Assembly (NCBI GenBank): GCA_010093515.1
Contig: MU001682.1
Location: forward strand, 69,997-133,996
Reading direction: 5' to 3'
DNA length: 64,000 nucleotides
DNA from: Lineolata rhizophorae
Lineage: Eukaryota > Ascomycota > Dothideomycetes > Lineolatales > Lineolataceae
Shown: one piece after another, positions 19,635 through 34,152 of the stretch
Layout of the letters: each line of letters opens with the position of its first letter
Numbering within the stretch: position 1 is the first letter of the stretch
Translations under genes and position numbers: made by a program
Notes under the pieces: generated by a model
What the model was told of the DNA's origin: nothing
Seen by the model: only the letters and a program-made list of their open reading frames with translations
Databases searched by the model: none

Positions 19635-21105
19635 TCCACAGGGCAGCTCCGTGCCAGGAAGTCGTTTGGAATGTTGCGGGTGGCTTCGCGGTCGTCGAGG
19701 AAACTTGGCAAGCGGATGGGCAGGATTCGATGTTAGGGAGGACGGAACGGCTCAAATCCTAAGCTAAGGTTCTGACGAGGCCTCCTCGAGTCTTCCTCAC
19801 GAAGAGGAAGAACCCCAGAAAGCGCCCTATGCGGCAGCTCGAGGGGGAGGGGGCCGGTCTGCAGCGGGAAAGGGTCGAGAGGAGCGGGCGCGGGCCAGTC
19901 AGGCGCTTCCGTCGGCGCCAGTTGCAGCAGAGGGAGGCGGCCGGGTGTTGACGATGTCGCGGTGCGGGCGAGCCGCGGCGCGGAGAGAGCGGTGGCGGCG
20001 GCGGGGAGCCTGGCGAGTCGCTGCGCTCCGGAAAAGGCAATGGGCGAGCACGGCGGGGGGAGAGCGCGACTGGCGGGGCAGAGAGGCAGGTGGAGAAGGG
20101 GGCGGAGCGAGGCAGGCCGGAGGGCGGTGGTGAGGGTGTTTGGGGGAGGGAGGAGGGGCGGGCAAATTTTTATAAGGCATCGAGGCGAGGTGCGCGGTTG
20201 TGTGCGCGCGAACCTTGGGCCGGGCGAGGGGGAGGGGGGGCGCTGGGGGCAGCTCGGGACCGGAGCTGGCGGTCCGCCGCCGGGGCGCCTCAGCGCGCCC
20301 GGGCTTCGTCTGCAGGTCCAAGAGACGGTGAGCGCGGCGGCCGTGGTGTTGAGGCCGCAATTGGCTTTGGCCGTGACGTGCCCCGGCGCCCTTGGCCGCC
20401 GAAAATGCCGCACCGCTGCTATCTTGGAGTCGTTGCATGATCCCCGCCGCCCGTCGCCAAATGCCCTTCTAATTGCCCGCCGCCCGCCGACGCTGCCCGG
20501 TCGCGCGCCGGTGACGACGATTGCCACGGCCGCCGTCGTCCTGCCGCCCGCAGACGGCGCGCCCTCACCGCATCCCACGGCTCCCTGCTGCTGCGGCCCG
20601 AGCACTCTGCTCCCGATGCCTCGATTTTCACGTGTTCGGGGGCCCGCGCAACTCGGCACGGCTCGAGTCTGCCCCGCGGCCATCCGTATTTGCGGGCGCA
20701 CCCCCGCGGGCGGCGCGCTGCGAAAAGCGCACGCTCGCATGTCCTCGAAGGCCGGAAATTGTTCTTGCTGGGGCGTGGTGCGGCGTGACGTCGCCACATG
20801 CGCCACATGCTCGCTCGGCCGCCAATGTCGTGCAGAGAGGCACGAGAGCCCGCGGCCGCCACCCGCGGCCAGTAACTTCCCACGTCCACCAGCCACCGCC
20901 TGCCCGCCAGGCCACCTGACCCCTGCGTCTCGGGTGCGCCACGGTGTCTCCAGGCTCGCAGGGCTGCGTCTCGAAGAAGCAATCATGGCGGCCCGAAGCC
21001 CGCTACGTCCCGCCGCGACGAACCCCCCCGGCCGCGATGCGCCGACGGGCACCCCAGCGCGGGTGCCCGGAGAAGTACCGAGTGCCCTCTCGTCGACCTC
21101 CACGT
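19635..21105 (-). promoter_or_regulatory. Very GC-rich upstream region of the ornithine decarboxylase gene
   Basis: This 1.47-kb stretch separates ornithine decarboxylase from the methyltransferase gene (both minus). It is extremely GC-rich, so long open frames occur on both strands by composition. Their translations are Arg/Ala/Gly/Pro-rich and have no domain. It most likely holds the ODC promoter and 5' UTR; a leader intron is possible, since a CTAAC branch-like sequence lies at about 19733 on the minus strand. Confidence 0.45.
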
Positions 21106-22232
21106 TCACCGACGGCTCCGCCCGTGGAAGACGTATATGTCGATGTTCTCGTGCCCTTCACCTGTCGCCTCGTCTCCGGGCAGCCCCACGCTAGTCCGCT
21201 CCCCGATCACGAGATCGGCATCCGACATGAGCTCGAAGAACACAGCCTCACTCGGATGCCGCACCTTCATCGCCAGCGCTACGAGCGCGTCTGGCGAGCG
21301 CGCGACGAGCCGCTGCAGCGTGCGCGCCAAGGCGGGGCTGCTGTCCGGGTTGTACGTGCAGTCGGAAACGAGCACCAGGTCCAGCCGTCGTTCCTGCACC
21401 GCTGCCGGCAGCTCCTCCTCCTCCCAGTCCAGGGCGTGGAAGGCGAGCGTGGAGGACGCGGCCGGACGCGCCCCGGAGAGGTTGCGCCAAGCAATCTCCT
21501 CAGCATCCACGAGATCTGTCAGCACCACCTCGCAGTTTGGACGCGACTGTGCGAGGTCGATACCGACGGTGCCGCAGCCGCACCCCAATTCGAGCACGTT
21601 CAGCCTTCTAGAAGCTGCGTGAGATAGAATTCCCTCCAGTAGCGGCAGCCCTCCCGATTTGCCCGTCAGAATATAGTCAATGCGAGCGGCCAATCCCACG
21701 CCGGCGTCCCTTTTCTGCACGTTAGTCATCGCTGCAGCCATGAGCTGACTCGCACGTACCAAATGTGACGAGCGATACTCTCGCCTGTCTCTTCCCATAT
21801 ACTAAGGATTCTGTTGCCGGATGACAGAAAACGCCTCTCCACGAGCTTCGCTGCCTCAGACGTCCCATTCGCGATGCAAAACTCATCGCTCCAGGCGGAT
21901 ACGATTTGTAAGCCGTTCCGTTTGTCCCGACGAAGGGACCCAAGTGAATCTGTCTTGTTGGTTCCGTCCACGCCAACACGCAAGCGTACCGCCAGGCTAA
22001 GAGCGGCATTCTTTTTGACATTGATGGAGATAGCGAGTGATCGTGAACCCCCAGTCCAGCTGATTTCCTTTTTCTCTTGAAGTGCTCCGCCCGGATCCGC
22101 GGACCGAATTGCTGCCACAAGTTTCACATTATCAAGCAAGAAGCTCTCTCCCAGGTCGGTTACGATGGTGATTAGGGCTGAGATCTTCGTTCCATTTGTC
22201 TTTGGCGGTTTCAAAAATCGAATATAATGCAT
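21106..22232 (-). CDS. Methyltransferase-16 family protein (putative protein-lysine N-methyltransferase)
   Basis: Two exons, 21760..22232 and 21106..21709 on the minus strand, are separated by a 50-nt intron with a GACTAAC branch site and give 358 residues. The junction was set so that ESIARHIW continues directly as DAGV, which restores frame. The exon-2 half is a Rossmann methyltransferase: motif I LELGCGCGTVGIDLA binds S-adenosylmethionine, then LTDLVDAEEIAWRNL, and LVSDCTYNPDSSPALARTL, the post-strand-4 region typical of the METTL21/EEF2KMT-like group. The N-terminal third (MHYIRFLKPPKTNG...) is a fungal extension without a named domain. Substrate unknown; elongation factors and chaperones are common targets of relatives. 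It is divergent from the mannosidase gene. Confidence 0.85.
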
Positions 22233-23049
22233 AGCTGCGTTGAGTTAGATACAGGAGAGCCAATGGACATTACTAACTCGCTAGAGACTCGATTCACCGT
22301 GAAGAGGTGTGTGCTGAAGAATACGTGCTCCAAAATTAATGGTATTATTTGGAAAGCACTCTAAACCTGAGGGGTTTGAGAGGGGAAAATAGAACAAAGA
22401 AGGGAAAGCACGAGCAGAGCTTTATTGTAAATTGAGTTAAAGCGCGTAACCCATTCCGACAAAAGGCTGGAACTTACTTGAATAATAGATACGATCCAAC
22501 AGCGACGATTTCTTTTACAGAATATATCGCTATTTTGAGAGTAGCAAGAAGGAGAAAGGTAGGGCTTAATGTCATGGAAATGACTTGACACAGCCAACGG
22601 CGCGGAGACTTTACCAAGAGCAGCAAAGCGTGGCACCACGTGCTGCAGCGAGAAAGCCAGGGACCGCGTGCTGTGTATCCAATTCCACGTTCTGACTTTA
22701 GCTTCGTTTGTTACGGCGCGAGTTTTTGCTGTTTGACTGGTAGGGCGGTAAGTTCTGTTCAAAGTCCCCTTTCGGAGCTGCGTTCTAGCAAGGAGTTGCT
22801 GCGGTCATCTGAAGGGTGCTCCTGGAAAATAGGGGATGCGCGCGCTAATAGTAGCTAATGCGGCTTGGCCTTCCGCCTAATATAGGTACATGCTGCCACC
22901 TAAACACTTCGAGCTACGCCGCAGGCAGAGTCCATCATTTTGTTCCATCGTCTTCTTCCGCGACGCTTCCCCCGGTCCAGTGACATGTCCATCGCCCGCG
23001 CCGGGCCGCCTCCAGATCCTCGTCGCACGCCCCCTTCCGGTGCCGGGGC
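22233..23049. promoter_or_regulatory. Divergent intergenic region (methyltransferase / mannosidase)
   Basis: This 817-nt spacer between two divergent start codons holds the promoters for both genes. Small open frames on both strands show no motif. No defined regulatory site is assigned. Confidence 0.45.
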
Positions 23050-25552
<2,503 letters not shown>

Positions 25553-25804
25553 AACCGCATTTACACAAGACTGGCCGATGGATACTGAGTACTTTCTCCT
25601 TTGTTTACCTTCCAGGAACCATTATGCATTGCATGGGGTTTTTGGGATCTTCTGCGGCTCGCTTCAGGCTTTTGTATACCAGCCGCGACGTCCTTTCGGC
25701 GAGGCTATCTCATAAATTCGAGAATCTCAGATTCCCTTCTGTCTTAACGGTTGGCACGTGATGATTGACCAATGAGGTGCTAAGTGTTTCCTATATTCCT
25801 CAAC

Positions 25805-26975
25805 TTAAAACGCACAGATCATGTTTAGACTAGCGGGCAATTTACACTCAATTAACCGCTCAAACGCATCCTTGAAGCCTTCGACACCCTTGACCCTCTC
25901 CGTCTTGAATCCTGCCAGCGCCTCCTTATCGACCTCCTCAAATACCGCCATCACTTCCCTGACGGCGCCATACGCCCCTCTTTCCCTCTTAATTTCTGAG
26001 AATATCTCTGCCGTTGCGGGCGGGCCGATGTCGCCCTTTAGCTTGGGCACGCCACCGCCGCTCCACAGGCCCCAGTTCCAATGCGCGTTGCCGGACGGGA
26101 ATGTCGTACCAAGGCGAGCGCCACCGATGACGTCCTGCGCCGCTGCAATCACCTCCATACAGCCCGAAAAGACGGTTATGAAGACCTTCACTTCACTGTC
26201 AATGGCGCCACCTAGCTCCTCCCAAATCTTGTGGTACGTCAAAGTTGAGCTGAATAGGCGTTTGGTTTCGACGTAGTCCCGGTTACGCTCCGAAGTCAGT
26301 CCCACAAGATAGCGCATGCCATCGTTACTGCGCAGGCACCAGGCAAGCTCGAGTGGCATGCGGCTAGAGGCACAAGTGACGATCACGGAGGCTCCACGCG
26401 TGTTTTTCGGGGCTAGCTGCCCACGCGAGAAGCAGTACGCTGTGCCCGCGAAAGTGTAGCTGCAGAGAAAGGCGGCACCCTTGTCGTGGTCGCGGGATAC
26501 CAATGGCAGCGGCACTGTCATGTACGTGTTGTAGAGGACGAGGTCGATGGGCTGGGGCTTTTGCCGCTCCGGCGTCGTCTCCCAGAAGAGCTTAATGCCT
26601 GGCACCGCCGGGTTGGCACCGTCCTCGATGACCTACGCGGCTCTAGCGTCCTCCTAAGGCGCCAATCGCAGCATAAAATAGCTTCGCACAGGAAAGTAGC
26701 CGTAGAGGCGCGTGGATTCGGCGAAGCCGTCGACGTCGTTAGCTCTGACAACAGTCGCGAAGCCCCAGACTAGGTTGTGCGCCCACTCAGTGTCAGCCGG
26801 GTTCGAGAAAAAAACTCAGGAAGCCGGCATCTTTCGCCGTAATATACGCAATGGAGTTGGCTGCCAGCGCGACGCTGTTGAGCTTAAGGACTTCGCCGTG
26901 ACCCACCGCGGTGTCTGCATTGATGTCCTAGGGGACGAAGTTCCACGTTGTCGGGTCGCCGCTGCGTGAGACGAA
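25805..26975 (-). pseudogene. Decayed DUF2855 family gene
   Basis: Minus-strand sequence from about 26975 to 25805 resembles a fungal DUF2855 protein. The downstream 800 nt keep one open frame whose features fit the family (ASSRMPLELAWCLR, SGCMEVIAAAQDVIGG, NAHWNWGLWSGG, RGAYGAVREVMAVFEEVD). Upstream of that the N-terminal half is still legible (KLNSVALAANSIAYITAKDA, then EWAHNLVWGFATVVRAND and RLYGYFPV) but lies in different frames and is interrupted. A frame change is evident near a run of seven T's at about 26805 (minus-strand reading), and in-frame stops occur near 26656 and 26636. The only start available to the open part is a GTG. These lesions make a functional product unlikely. The region beyond is AT-rich. 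The gene converges with the mannosidase gene. Confidence 0.7.
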
Positions 26976-27428
26976 AGTTTCATGGACATGTTTTCTGCGT
27001 GTATATTGTTCCTGTCATGATTTTTGAAGACCTCATGTTGACTGCCGGAAAACGAAGAGTAAATATGCTGAGGCAGTAGGAATACCTTTGCTCCAGCTAC
27101 TGATTTATGTACTGAGAAGTGAAGTCTCCTAATAGATAAAAGTACAGGAGACTCTGTATGGAGTTTTCCGGTGCTCTGACCGATTTATTGAATACTAAGA
27201 ACATAGGGAACTAAAGAGAGAAATTAAAGAATAAAATATAATTCTACTACGTATAGATCTGTAACTGTGGATTTATGTTCTGAGACGTTTGCGTACCAAA
27301 GGCAATAATTATCGATAATTCATTGGATCTTGCGCTCATGTCTGCTGATATCGGAAGTCCTGCCGGACCGTAGTTCGTAACTTCCTGCCGCGGCCTAGGG
27401 TTCAACCACCACAAACTCATTTCTCGTC
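26976..27428. other. AT-rich spacer
   Basis: This spacer between the DUF2855 relic and the F-box gene is clearly richer in A+T than its neighbours. It contains a 7-bp inverted repeat (GTCTCCT ... AGGAGAC) around 27124-27152. It probably includes the F-box promoter. No open frame of note. Confidence 0.45.
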
Positions 27429-28850
27429 ATGGCTATAGAAAGCAGGCCGTATCTTCCTACGGAGCTTGTCATCCGCATATTCTCGATACTCCGCGCGTCC
27501 GCAACCAATGGAGATTTCGTAAAATTATTACAGGTCTGTCGCCGGTGGAATAGAATTGCGGCGCCTCTGCTCTGGCGCTATACCGTGGCGACAAATGCCT
27601 CAATCCGCTCGCTCAACAGGTCTCTTCTGGAAGAAGAAACACCACTGCGACACTGCCGCTCTCTTACTCTGAATTTACATTCTATTTCGTCGGCACAAGA
27701 CGGCAGCTCGGTCTCATACAAAGTTGGAGAAGCTCCGAGATGGTACCGCCCTCGTTGGGAAAACAATCCTGCCTGGGTAGAATTATTGGATGCGCTTGTT
27801 GAACTGTCCAGGTTAATGCCAATCCGACTACAACGGCTTCAAAACGTATCGCTCTGTTTCCAAAAATCGCCGTTAGATGACCGAGTACACCGGCATTCGT
27901 CCGGAGACGAAGTATCCATTCCAAGCAAGATAATTGGGGATTTTCTCCGAGCTCTCCCGTCGTCCTGTACGAGCATTGAGCTTGATACTACCATGATGGA
28001 TAGCCACGTTGGTGGTCCGGAGCACCTTTGCACTACCATCCGTTTGTTGCTGCCCCGGCTGCAGCATGCTCAATTCCGCTTGCACCAGTTGTGTCCCAAC
28101 ATCATCGACCCTAAATTTCAAAGGCTAGCGGCGAACTCGCATCGAGACATTGCATTCGAGGCGCCACACCTCCGGACATTAATGCTCATCATTTCGGACA
28201 GGATGCTCTCGCCTCGCACCATACTCTGCGAGGAAACCAAGGAAACGCAAAGCCACTCACGGAGACATCACCGGCTCGGCGAGAATACCGCCTCATGGGT
28301 TCTTTCTCATGTTGTCCCAACAGCAATCCAACGTTGTTGGGAAGCCGGAGCCATGCCACAAATAGAGCGGGCCGAGGTTCTGCATGTCCGCCGTTTTAGT
28401 CGATCGTTATGGAAATTCTTGTATAGGGATATCCTATCGAATAAGACCACTGTAATTCCCGCTAGACCGGCTTCGCTTCGCCCTGATGATCCCCACGGTT
28501 TGTCAGACGTTCTTTATGCACGGCCCGATCCTGATGGCACCAACATTTTCTACTTCGGCACCGCTGCGCAGCTGGAACAGAGCATTGGGAACGCGTGGCG
28601 GAGCACAACCAACGGCGACAGGGTCCCCGAGTCGGCCCAACAGCTGCCTATATCAAGTTTATCACTTGTTAATATGAAATGGGATGATGCGCAAGAAGAG
28701 CTGAACCTCCCTTCCTCTGCCACTTGGGAGGAAGTGCTCTGCAAAGTAAAATCTCCTTCGCAGGTCGCTGTATGGAGTCCCAACATAACCATCTTTACTT
28801 CAAGTCTATTCGTACCCGCATCGTTTTACAGGAGCGCATTTGAATTGTAG
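27429..28850 (+). CDS. F-box domain protein
   Basis: The protein is intronless, with 473 residues. Residues about 7-52 match an F-box: YLPTELVIRIFSILRA, then LLQVCRRWNRIAAPLLWRYT with the typical L-P, C-R-W and P-L-W anchors. In this family the F-box binds Skp1 and recruits substrates to SCF ubiquitin ligases. The remaining 420 residues are leucine-rich in places but have no regular LRR or WD repeat, a pattern shared by many lineage-specific fungal F-box proteins whose targets are unknown. The ATG is preceded by an A/C-rich leader. It converges with the GT90 gene 276 nt downstream. Confidence 0.85.
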   Translation: MAIESRPYLPTELVIRIFSILRASATNGDFVKLLQVCRRWNRIAAPLLWRYTVATNASIRSLNRSLLEEETPLRHCRSLTLNLHSISSAQDGSSVSYKVGEAPRWYRPRWENNPAWVELLDALVELSRLMPIRLQRLQNVSLCFQKSPLDDRVHRHSSGDEVSIPSKIIGDFLRALPSSCTSIELDTTMMDSHVGGPEHLCTTIRLLLPRLQHAQFRLHQLCPNIIDPKFQRLAANSHRDIAFEAPHLRTLMLIISDRMLSPRTILCEETKETQSHSRRHHRLGENTASWVLSHVVPTAIQRCWEAGAMPQIERAEVLHVRRFSRSLWKFLYRDILSNKTTVIPARPASLRPDDPHGLSDVLYARPDPDGTNIFYFGTAAQLEQSIGNAWRSTTNGDRVPESAQQLPISSLSLVNMKWDDAQEELNLPSSATWEEVLCKVKSPSQVAVWSPNITIFTSSLFVPASFYRSAFEL

Positions 28851-29126
28851 GGTAGAAATTACTACTGTATGCTTTGCACGAAGCAAGGGTATCAAATATT
28901 GCTATCCACGCGGCTCGAGAGGAAAGGGGGAAGAAGGCAACCGTCCATCCCATCACTGTAGCAGCCGCATCAACGCCGGAACATGCACACTACTTAGCCC
29001 TCCACCCAACACGGAGGTCTCATTGTCTTCATTCATCATCTGTCTTCGACAAGTGACGAAGTTCTTGCGTGATCCTGCACCCAGTAAGCATCTCTATAAC
29101 CGTAATTGAAGTTGCAATTATTGGAC

Positions 29127-30529
29127 TCACACGTAGGTCTCGAAAGTGGTACCTCGAAGCTTCCGGGTTGTTGAGGAGTGCCCGGTAACTTCATCCGTAC
29201 TATCCACTTCCTCATACAACTGAGGTTGGAAGCTCACATTCGCCCACGATCGGATCAATTCGCGCCAATAGCAGGCCTGTGCTGCCTGCGTCAAGTACCG
29301 GTCCCTGAACATGGAAATGCTATTTGTAGCTATCCGATTGGCTTCATCGTCGTGCTCGAGGAGATATGTAATCTTTTCCTCTAGATCGGAGAAGTCCTTT
29401 TCTACAAGGACATAATTTTGTTGCTCACCAGATGGAACTAGTAAATGGTGATAGTTCTGGATCCACGCTAGCTCCGGGATAATGATCACAGACTCGCAGT
29501 TTTGAATGTACTTCAGGCGACCGGAATAACTGCGTCCTGAGGTCCTAATTAGCATCTGCAGCTGTTCTAGCATGGAGTTTTTCGGGGGAGTGTTTACCTT
29601 CAGTATGGATCAAATACTTGTATTTGCAGTGGTCGACCATTGACACAAGGCGTTCGTATAGCAAGGTTTTATTTGACCAGTCAATATCCTTCACATCCGC
29701 CCAGTCCTTGTCCTTTGTGATCTCCATTAGATTCTTACGCTCCTTGTTCACGTTCAACGCTCCTCGCCACATCACCATGGGAAGCTTGTTGTCGAAGTAA
29801 TCTTCCTCCTCGGCGATTTGTCGGCGCAATTCATTGTAGCTCTCGGCACCCGTAACAGGCCAACTCCAGAAACCGAAATCGGGCATAAGCCACTGTTTCT
29901 CCTTCTCCGGGAGGCGGGCGAGGGACCATATGGTTTTGGAGTTTCCGCTGGGTTCTGCCATGTCGTCTACGGCGAACGAGAATTCGATATTCGGGAGGAG
30001 GTCCGGGAAAGTCTCGACGGCGCGGTTCAATGAGTGCAGGACCGCAAGAGAGCGGTCGCGATAGTCATGCCGGGCGACGCCACGAGCATCTACTATGTAC
30101 AGCTGTGTGGACGTGAGTGATGGATAGTGTAGTGCTTGGGCGGACCGAGCGACGAACCTGATTCTGATAAAGCAGCACCCGAACAACGCCGTCCGCGCGC
30201 CAAGTGATGTCAACATCTTCAGGCGTCACCGGCCCGACGTCGTCCCTGAAGTTAGCGGCGCGGTATATCTCGTCATAGAGGCCCGGAAATGCAGCGTCGC
30301 ATTGCTCTTTGCTGAGGGCATAATTCCGGGCGTCTCGCCGGGCGGCGAAGGACCACCCATCGGTAGTGTTTTGCGGCACGGGCAACGGGTGAGGCGCGCT
30401 GAAATGGTCCGACGGGAGCAGGGTGTCGATGTGCGACGGTCGGAGGAGGAGCGTGAAGAAGATGATGAGGAAGACGACAGCGGTGACCGCGGCTACCGTC
30501 GAGACTCGGCGGGCGAAAAATGACAGCAT
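29127..30529 (-). CDS. GT90 (CAP10-type) glycosyltransferase, type II membrane protein (3 exons)
   Basis: Minus-strand exons 30158..30529, 29598..30102 and 29127..29536 give 428 residues. A hydrophobic anchor (about residues 9-28, VAAVTAVVFLIIFFTLLL) directly follows a short basic N-terminus, fitting Golgi type II topology. The lumenal part has CAP10/GT90 motifs: IEFSFAVDDMAEP, WLMPDFGFWSWP, KLPMVMWRGALNVNKERKNL, YKYLIHTEGRSYSGRLKYI with the conserved histidine and Arg-Leu-Lys, and a C-terminal YCRE-like ACYWRELI. The second intron acceptor was set after CCTCAG because it joins HTEG to RSYSGR. GT90 proteins include xylosyltransferases of fungal capsule and wall glycans; the donor sugar here is not deducible. 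An ATG one codon after a GTG sets the start. Confidence 0.88.
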
Positions 30530-31511
30530 CACTCCGTCATTGGTCGCGACAAGTGACTACCGCGTTTGAAAGGGAATCCCGCGACGACAAGGCGTCTCCA
30601 GCCGGGAAGCAATGGTGACTCTACAGGTTGGAGTGGCAAAGGAGGAAGTGCAGCAGGAAGGGCATGCACATAGTTAAGTGCGGCCTAGCGGCCGGCGGCC
30701 GGCGGCATGGGCGGATTCCTCCCATCGCCCAGCTGGGGGGCGATGACGGTGGCCGCCAATCAGCGAGCCTTCGTTCATATTGTTGGCCAAAGGCCCGCAC
30801 GTGCCCCATGCTCGATTAAGTGCTAGAGTGAACGCCGTGGGAGCTCCGCGTTATCTCGGATCAGGGTTCATCTGGGCGTCAAAGAGCGTGGTTCTCTTAC
30901 ATATGCATGGAGCGCCACAGCTTCGACAGGCGCGACCTCACGATGGCCGTCGCGACGGTTGCAGCCCCGGTTTTCTGCGCCCGGGAGAACCGTTGGCACC
31001 CACCCAACCACCGCGGCTCGCGGGGTGGTGGGTCCGAGGCCCGCTGCGGGCCTGGCTCGATTTCATCAGTGTTCCCAGGATCCGCCCAGACAGCGCCATG
31101 GCAAGTGGGTCTGGGATCTGACCTACCCCATCAGGCTTACCGCTAGACTCGATGGCACCGTTCAATACGTTAGTCAGCCTTACGCCTGCCCGTCCACTGT
31201 AAGATACCCGGATACTAATCTGCGGGAGCTCTGCACCAACCGCAACTCCCGGTGCGCGCTCAGCGTGCCGCGGCGCCAGCCGGCTTGCACCTCATCTCTC
31301 AACTTCAGCGCCTTCTACTGCCACGTCGACCTGCCCTATCCGGGTCACACAATTTCCTCGTAGACCCCATTTAAAAACTTGCCCAGTGCTGCTTCTTTTC
31401 TGCGTGCTTCTATCAATCTTGTGTCTGCGACTCGCGCACTCCCTTCTAGCCCTGTGATAGTCGACGCGCTCTGACCGGGAGAACCGTCCCTGGCATCCAC
31501 CCCTTGCCGCC
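30530..31511. promoter_or_regulatory. Divergent intergenic region (GT90 / Shr3)
   Basis: This 982-nt spacer between divergent start codons holds both promoters. A CT-rich leader precedes the Shr3 ATG. No regulatory protein site or RNA is recognised. Confidence 0.45.
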
Positions 31512-32187
31512 ATGCCAAAGACTAATTCTTTCGCGACATTCCTCATCGTCGGCCGTGAGTCTGCGCGCGCAAGCTGCGCTTGGTCCCGAGTGCTTGGCTA
31601 ATATCGCCGTTTCAGCAACATGTTTCTTCCTCGGCATGCTCTTCAGCCAGTTTCCTTACGACTACAACGTCCTGTGGGCGGTCCCGCCGGACCGTGAACC
31701 CTACTTCCAGCTCCTCGAGAACCATCTGCGATTCATGCACGCGTCGCCGCCCCTGATCAGCCGCGTCTTGCACATCGTCATGGGGACCGGCCTCCTCGGC
31801 TTTCTCACCAAGCTGTACAAACCCAGCGAAGCCAACATGCTCTTCGACGGCGCGTCGCTCGTCCTGTACATGTGCGGCATCATCGTCTACGTCGCTAATA
31901 TAGTCAAGGGTCTCCGTGTGGTGACGATCGGCTCGTACGGTCAGTTCGACATCGTTGACGGGGAGCGCGTACCGAAGGCGGACGCGGGCGAAAATGGCGA
32001 GATCATTGGTCGCGAAGACAGCTTGCGGGTGTTGGCGGCGAGCAACACGATCCTAGCCCTAGTTCTCATCGGGGTGTTGGTTTTGCAGGCCGGGCAATGG
32101 TACGCGCAGCGGAAAGAGGAGGCCGAAATTGCAGAGATGGAACGCGCTGCAGCTGAGGACAAGAAAAAGGGCAAGAAGAAGCAGTAA
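31512..32187 (+). CDS. ER membrane chaperone for amino-acid permeases, Shr3 family (2 exons)
   Basis: Exons 31512..31554 and 31616..32187 give 204 residues. Four hydrophobic segments are visible: near the N-terminus (FATFLIVGP...CFFLGMLF), around RVLHIVMGTGLLGFLTKLY, LVLYMCGIIVYVANIV, and NTILALVLIGVLVLQAG. The first loop carries the Shr3 hallmark FSQFPYDYNVLWAV, and the tail is strongly charged and ends KKKGKKKQ. Shr3 proteins are packaging chaperones of the ER that fold amino-acid permeases and pass them to COPII vesicles. The length and four-TM topology match the family. The intron (61 nt) is placed early, as commonly seen for this gene in filamentous fungi. Confidence 0.9.
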
Positions 32188-34152
32188 CCTCCCTCTTGTA
32201 GATTGCAGAGCTGTGCAGTTACTTTTCTGCTATTTCAGTAAATCCTTTGGGAGCGGTTGGTCCGGTTCTAGTGCTGCGCGCCCAAGCTGGCGTGGATGTC
32301 TACATGGAATCCTGTTTGTTTATGACAATTATGATGTTACTGTGTGGGGGTATTGGAATTGTGCTGGCCTTCCAGCTACAACTTCCCTGTGGATCTCTTG
32401 AAATTTATGGGACGGTTGGTCAATAGGCTTCAAGCAAGTCTTAGGGTTAGTTTCTTAGGCGCCTTTATTTGCGCAACGTGCGTCTGGCAAATTCAAATGC
32501 GCGCTATGATTTAATCATATCCCATGCTGATGTCTTGGCATCATAGGCACCAGAATATGCGTATCGTAGTAAACAATCGCTCTAGACACCGCGACATGGC
32601 TCCTCAATCGACTCATACTTCACTGCATGTCCTAGCTACTTACTAGCTATCTACTAGTCCAGCAACTAAATCAGTAAGGAGGCATCTAAGCATCTTGGCC
32701 AAAGCCACCTGGTTGTCTGAATTGGTAGGTCTCGGACTGTACTTCATTACAAGGCACTGACGAACGTGTTATTCAGTGAGGGCTACAGTAAGGACCATGG
32801 GCTCCGCGCCCAGGCTCATGAGCAAAGCTACTCTCTCCCTCAACCTTACACACTGCTCTTTTAGTAAGCAAATCGCGCTGTCGGGTACTGGCACTAGCCT
32901 GTGCTGTTCTAAATGCTGCTAAACAACAGCAACCAACCCAGCCTCCATGAAGCAGTGATTTAGCACTTAGGTCAGGGCAGCAATTCAACCTATGAAATAG
33001 GGACACTGAAGACTGCTTGCCTAAGAGTTTATGAGACACAAAGCCAACAAGTCTACTTGTGAGCACCCATTCTAGCTGGGGAAAGAACTCACGGCGGGGT
33101 TCACTTCCGTCGTGCCTGCCCCTTCCCAATTCGGAGGTGCGATACCCGATACCGTGGTAAGCTAGGTGCTCGGCCATCCTGAGGCTCGGCGGCGAGGGCA
33201 CTAGTTTTGTTTGTTTTGCAGGAGCGGCGTTCCAAGCTTGTCTCCCACGGCCTCCCACCTTTTCTTCTTCCCTCCTCAGCTCTCCGCCTCTCTTCCTCCA
33301 AACCCCTAGCACCGAAGCCTGCGCGTGACAGTTACAAGCATCAGCTATCTTCTCTTGCAAACCCTTGCATTTCGCTAGCTCTTGGTCCACGCGCGTGGTC
33401 CAGTCGCTTCCTTTGCGCAGCGCCCAAGGGGCGACCACTTTGCCTTCACGGTTGGTGCAGCTTGACAAAGCTCGCACCGGCCTATTGCAGCGGATCATCG
33501 GGTGGCCACGTCAGCGTGTACTTCACACGAGCCAACTCACACCGAGTTTCTCGCGTTCTGTCATCCTTCGGGGTGCGACGGCGCGCTGCCTAAGTACTGG
33601 GTAGTAGGCTCGCGCCCGTTGTCGCCACCCGCGAGGTAGTTCCCCCACACCTGTCAACTCTAACGTCTGACTTCTTGTGAGCTTATCTCAAGGTAGGTCA
33701 GATTGTCAACTAGGTTTCTAGCTTGGCTTCTTCCAAGCCACGATCTAACCGAAATCGCATAGCTCATAGGTAACCTCATCGATCCGATTTCTCCATCTTA
33801 GAACCCGAGCGGATCCAACGACCACCCAGCCCTACATTACCGCCAACCAGGTCGAGAGCGCAAAGCATCCATTTGTACTACGTCAGCTTTGTTTCTTTGA
33901 ACCCAGGGATCCCGATCTTCTGGACCTAAGGTAGCCGCATCCACGTAACGACATAGTTTCTACTGTCGTTGTATCCGTCAAAACACAAAGTTGCTCCTCT
34001 CGTTGCCATGTCTATCCTTGACCACCCCAACGCGCTATCAGGGTGTGCGGCATCACGCGAAAGCCAACTAATAATCCAATGCGTGTTGTATGCTAACTCT
34101 GGGCGTTCTGTAGTCTGTCCAAACACAATCAATTGACTAGAGCTCATCGAAA
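32188..34152. other. Long intergenic region upstream of the RRM gene
   Basis: Nearly 2 kb without a supportable gene. The longest open frame (minus, 32773-33498) has no recognisable motif and a composition unlike a protein domain. From about 33200 the plus strand becomes pyrimidine-rich with several intron-like GT...AG blocks, so a long or spliced 5' leader of the RRM gene is possible. Repeated CTACTTACTAG-like words occur at about 32632-32660. Confidence 0.4.

Noticed and set aside
19733-21194. Long open frames on both strands (up to 458 codons) upstream of ornithine decarboxylase
   Set aside because: They overlap on both strands, are Arg/Ala/Gly/Pro-rich and motif-free, and follow from extreme GC content.
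32773-33498. 241-codon minus frame
   Set aside because: No recognisable domain, and it crosses pyrimidine-rich sequence that looks like the leader of the RRM gene.
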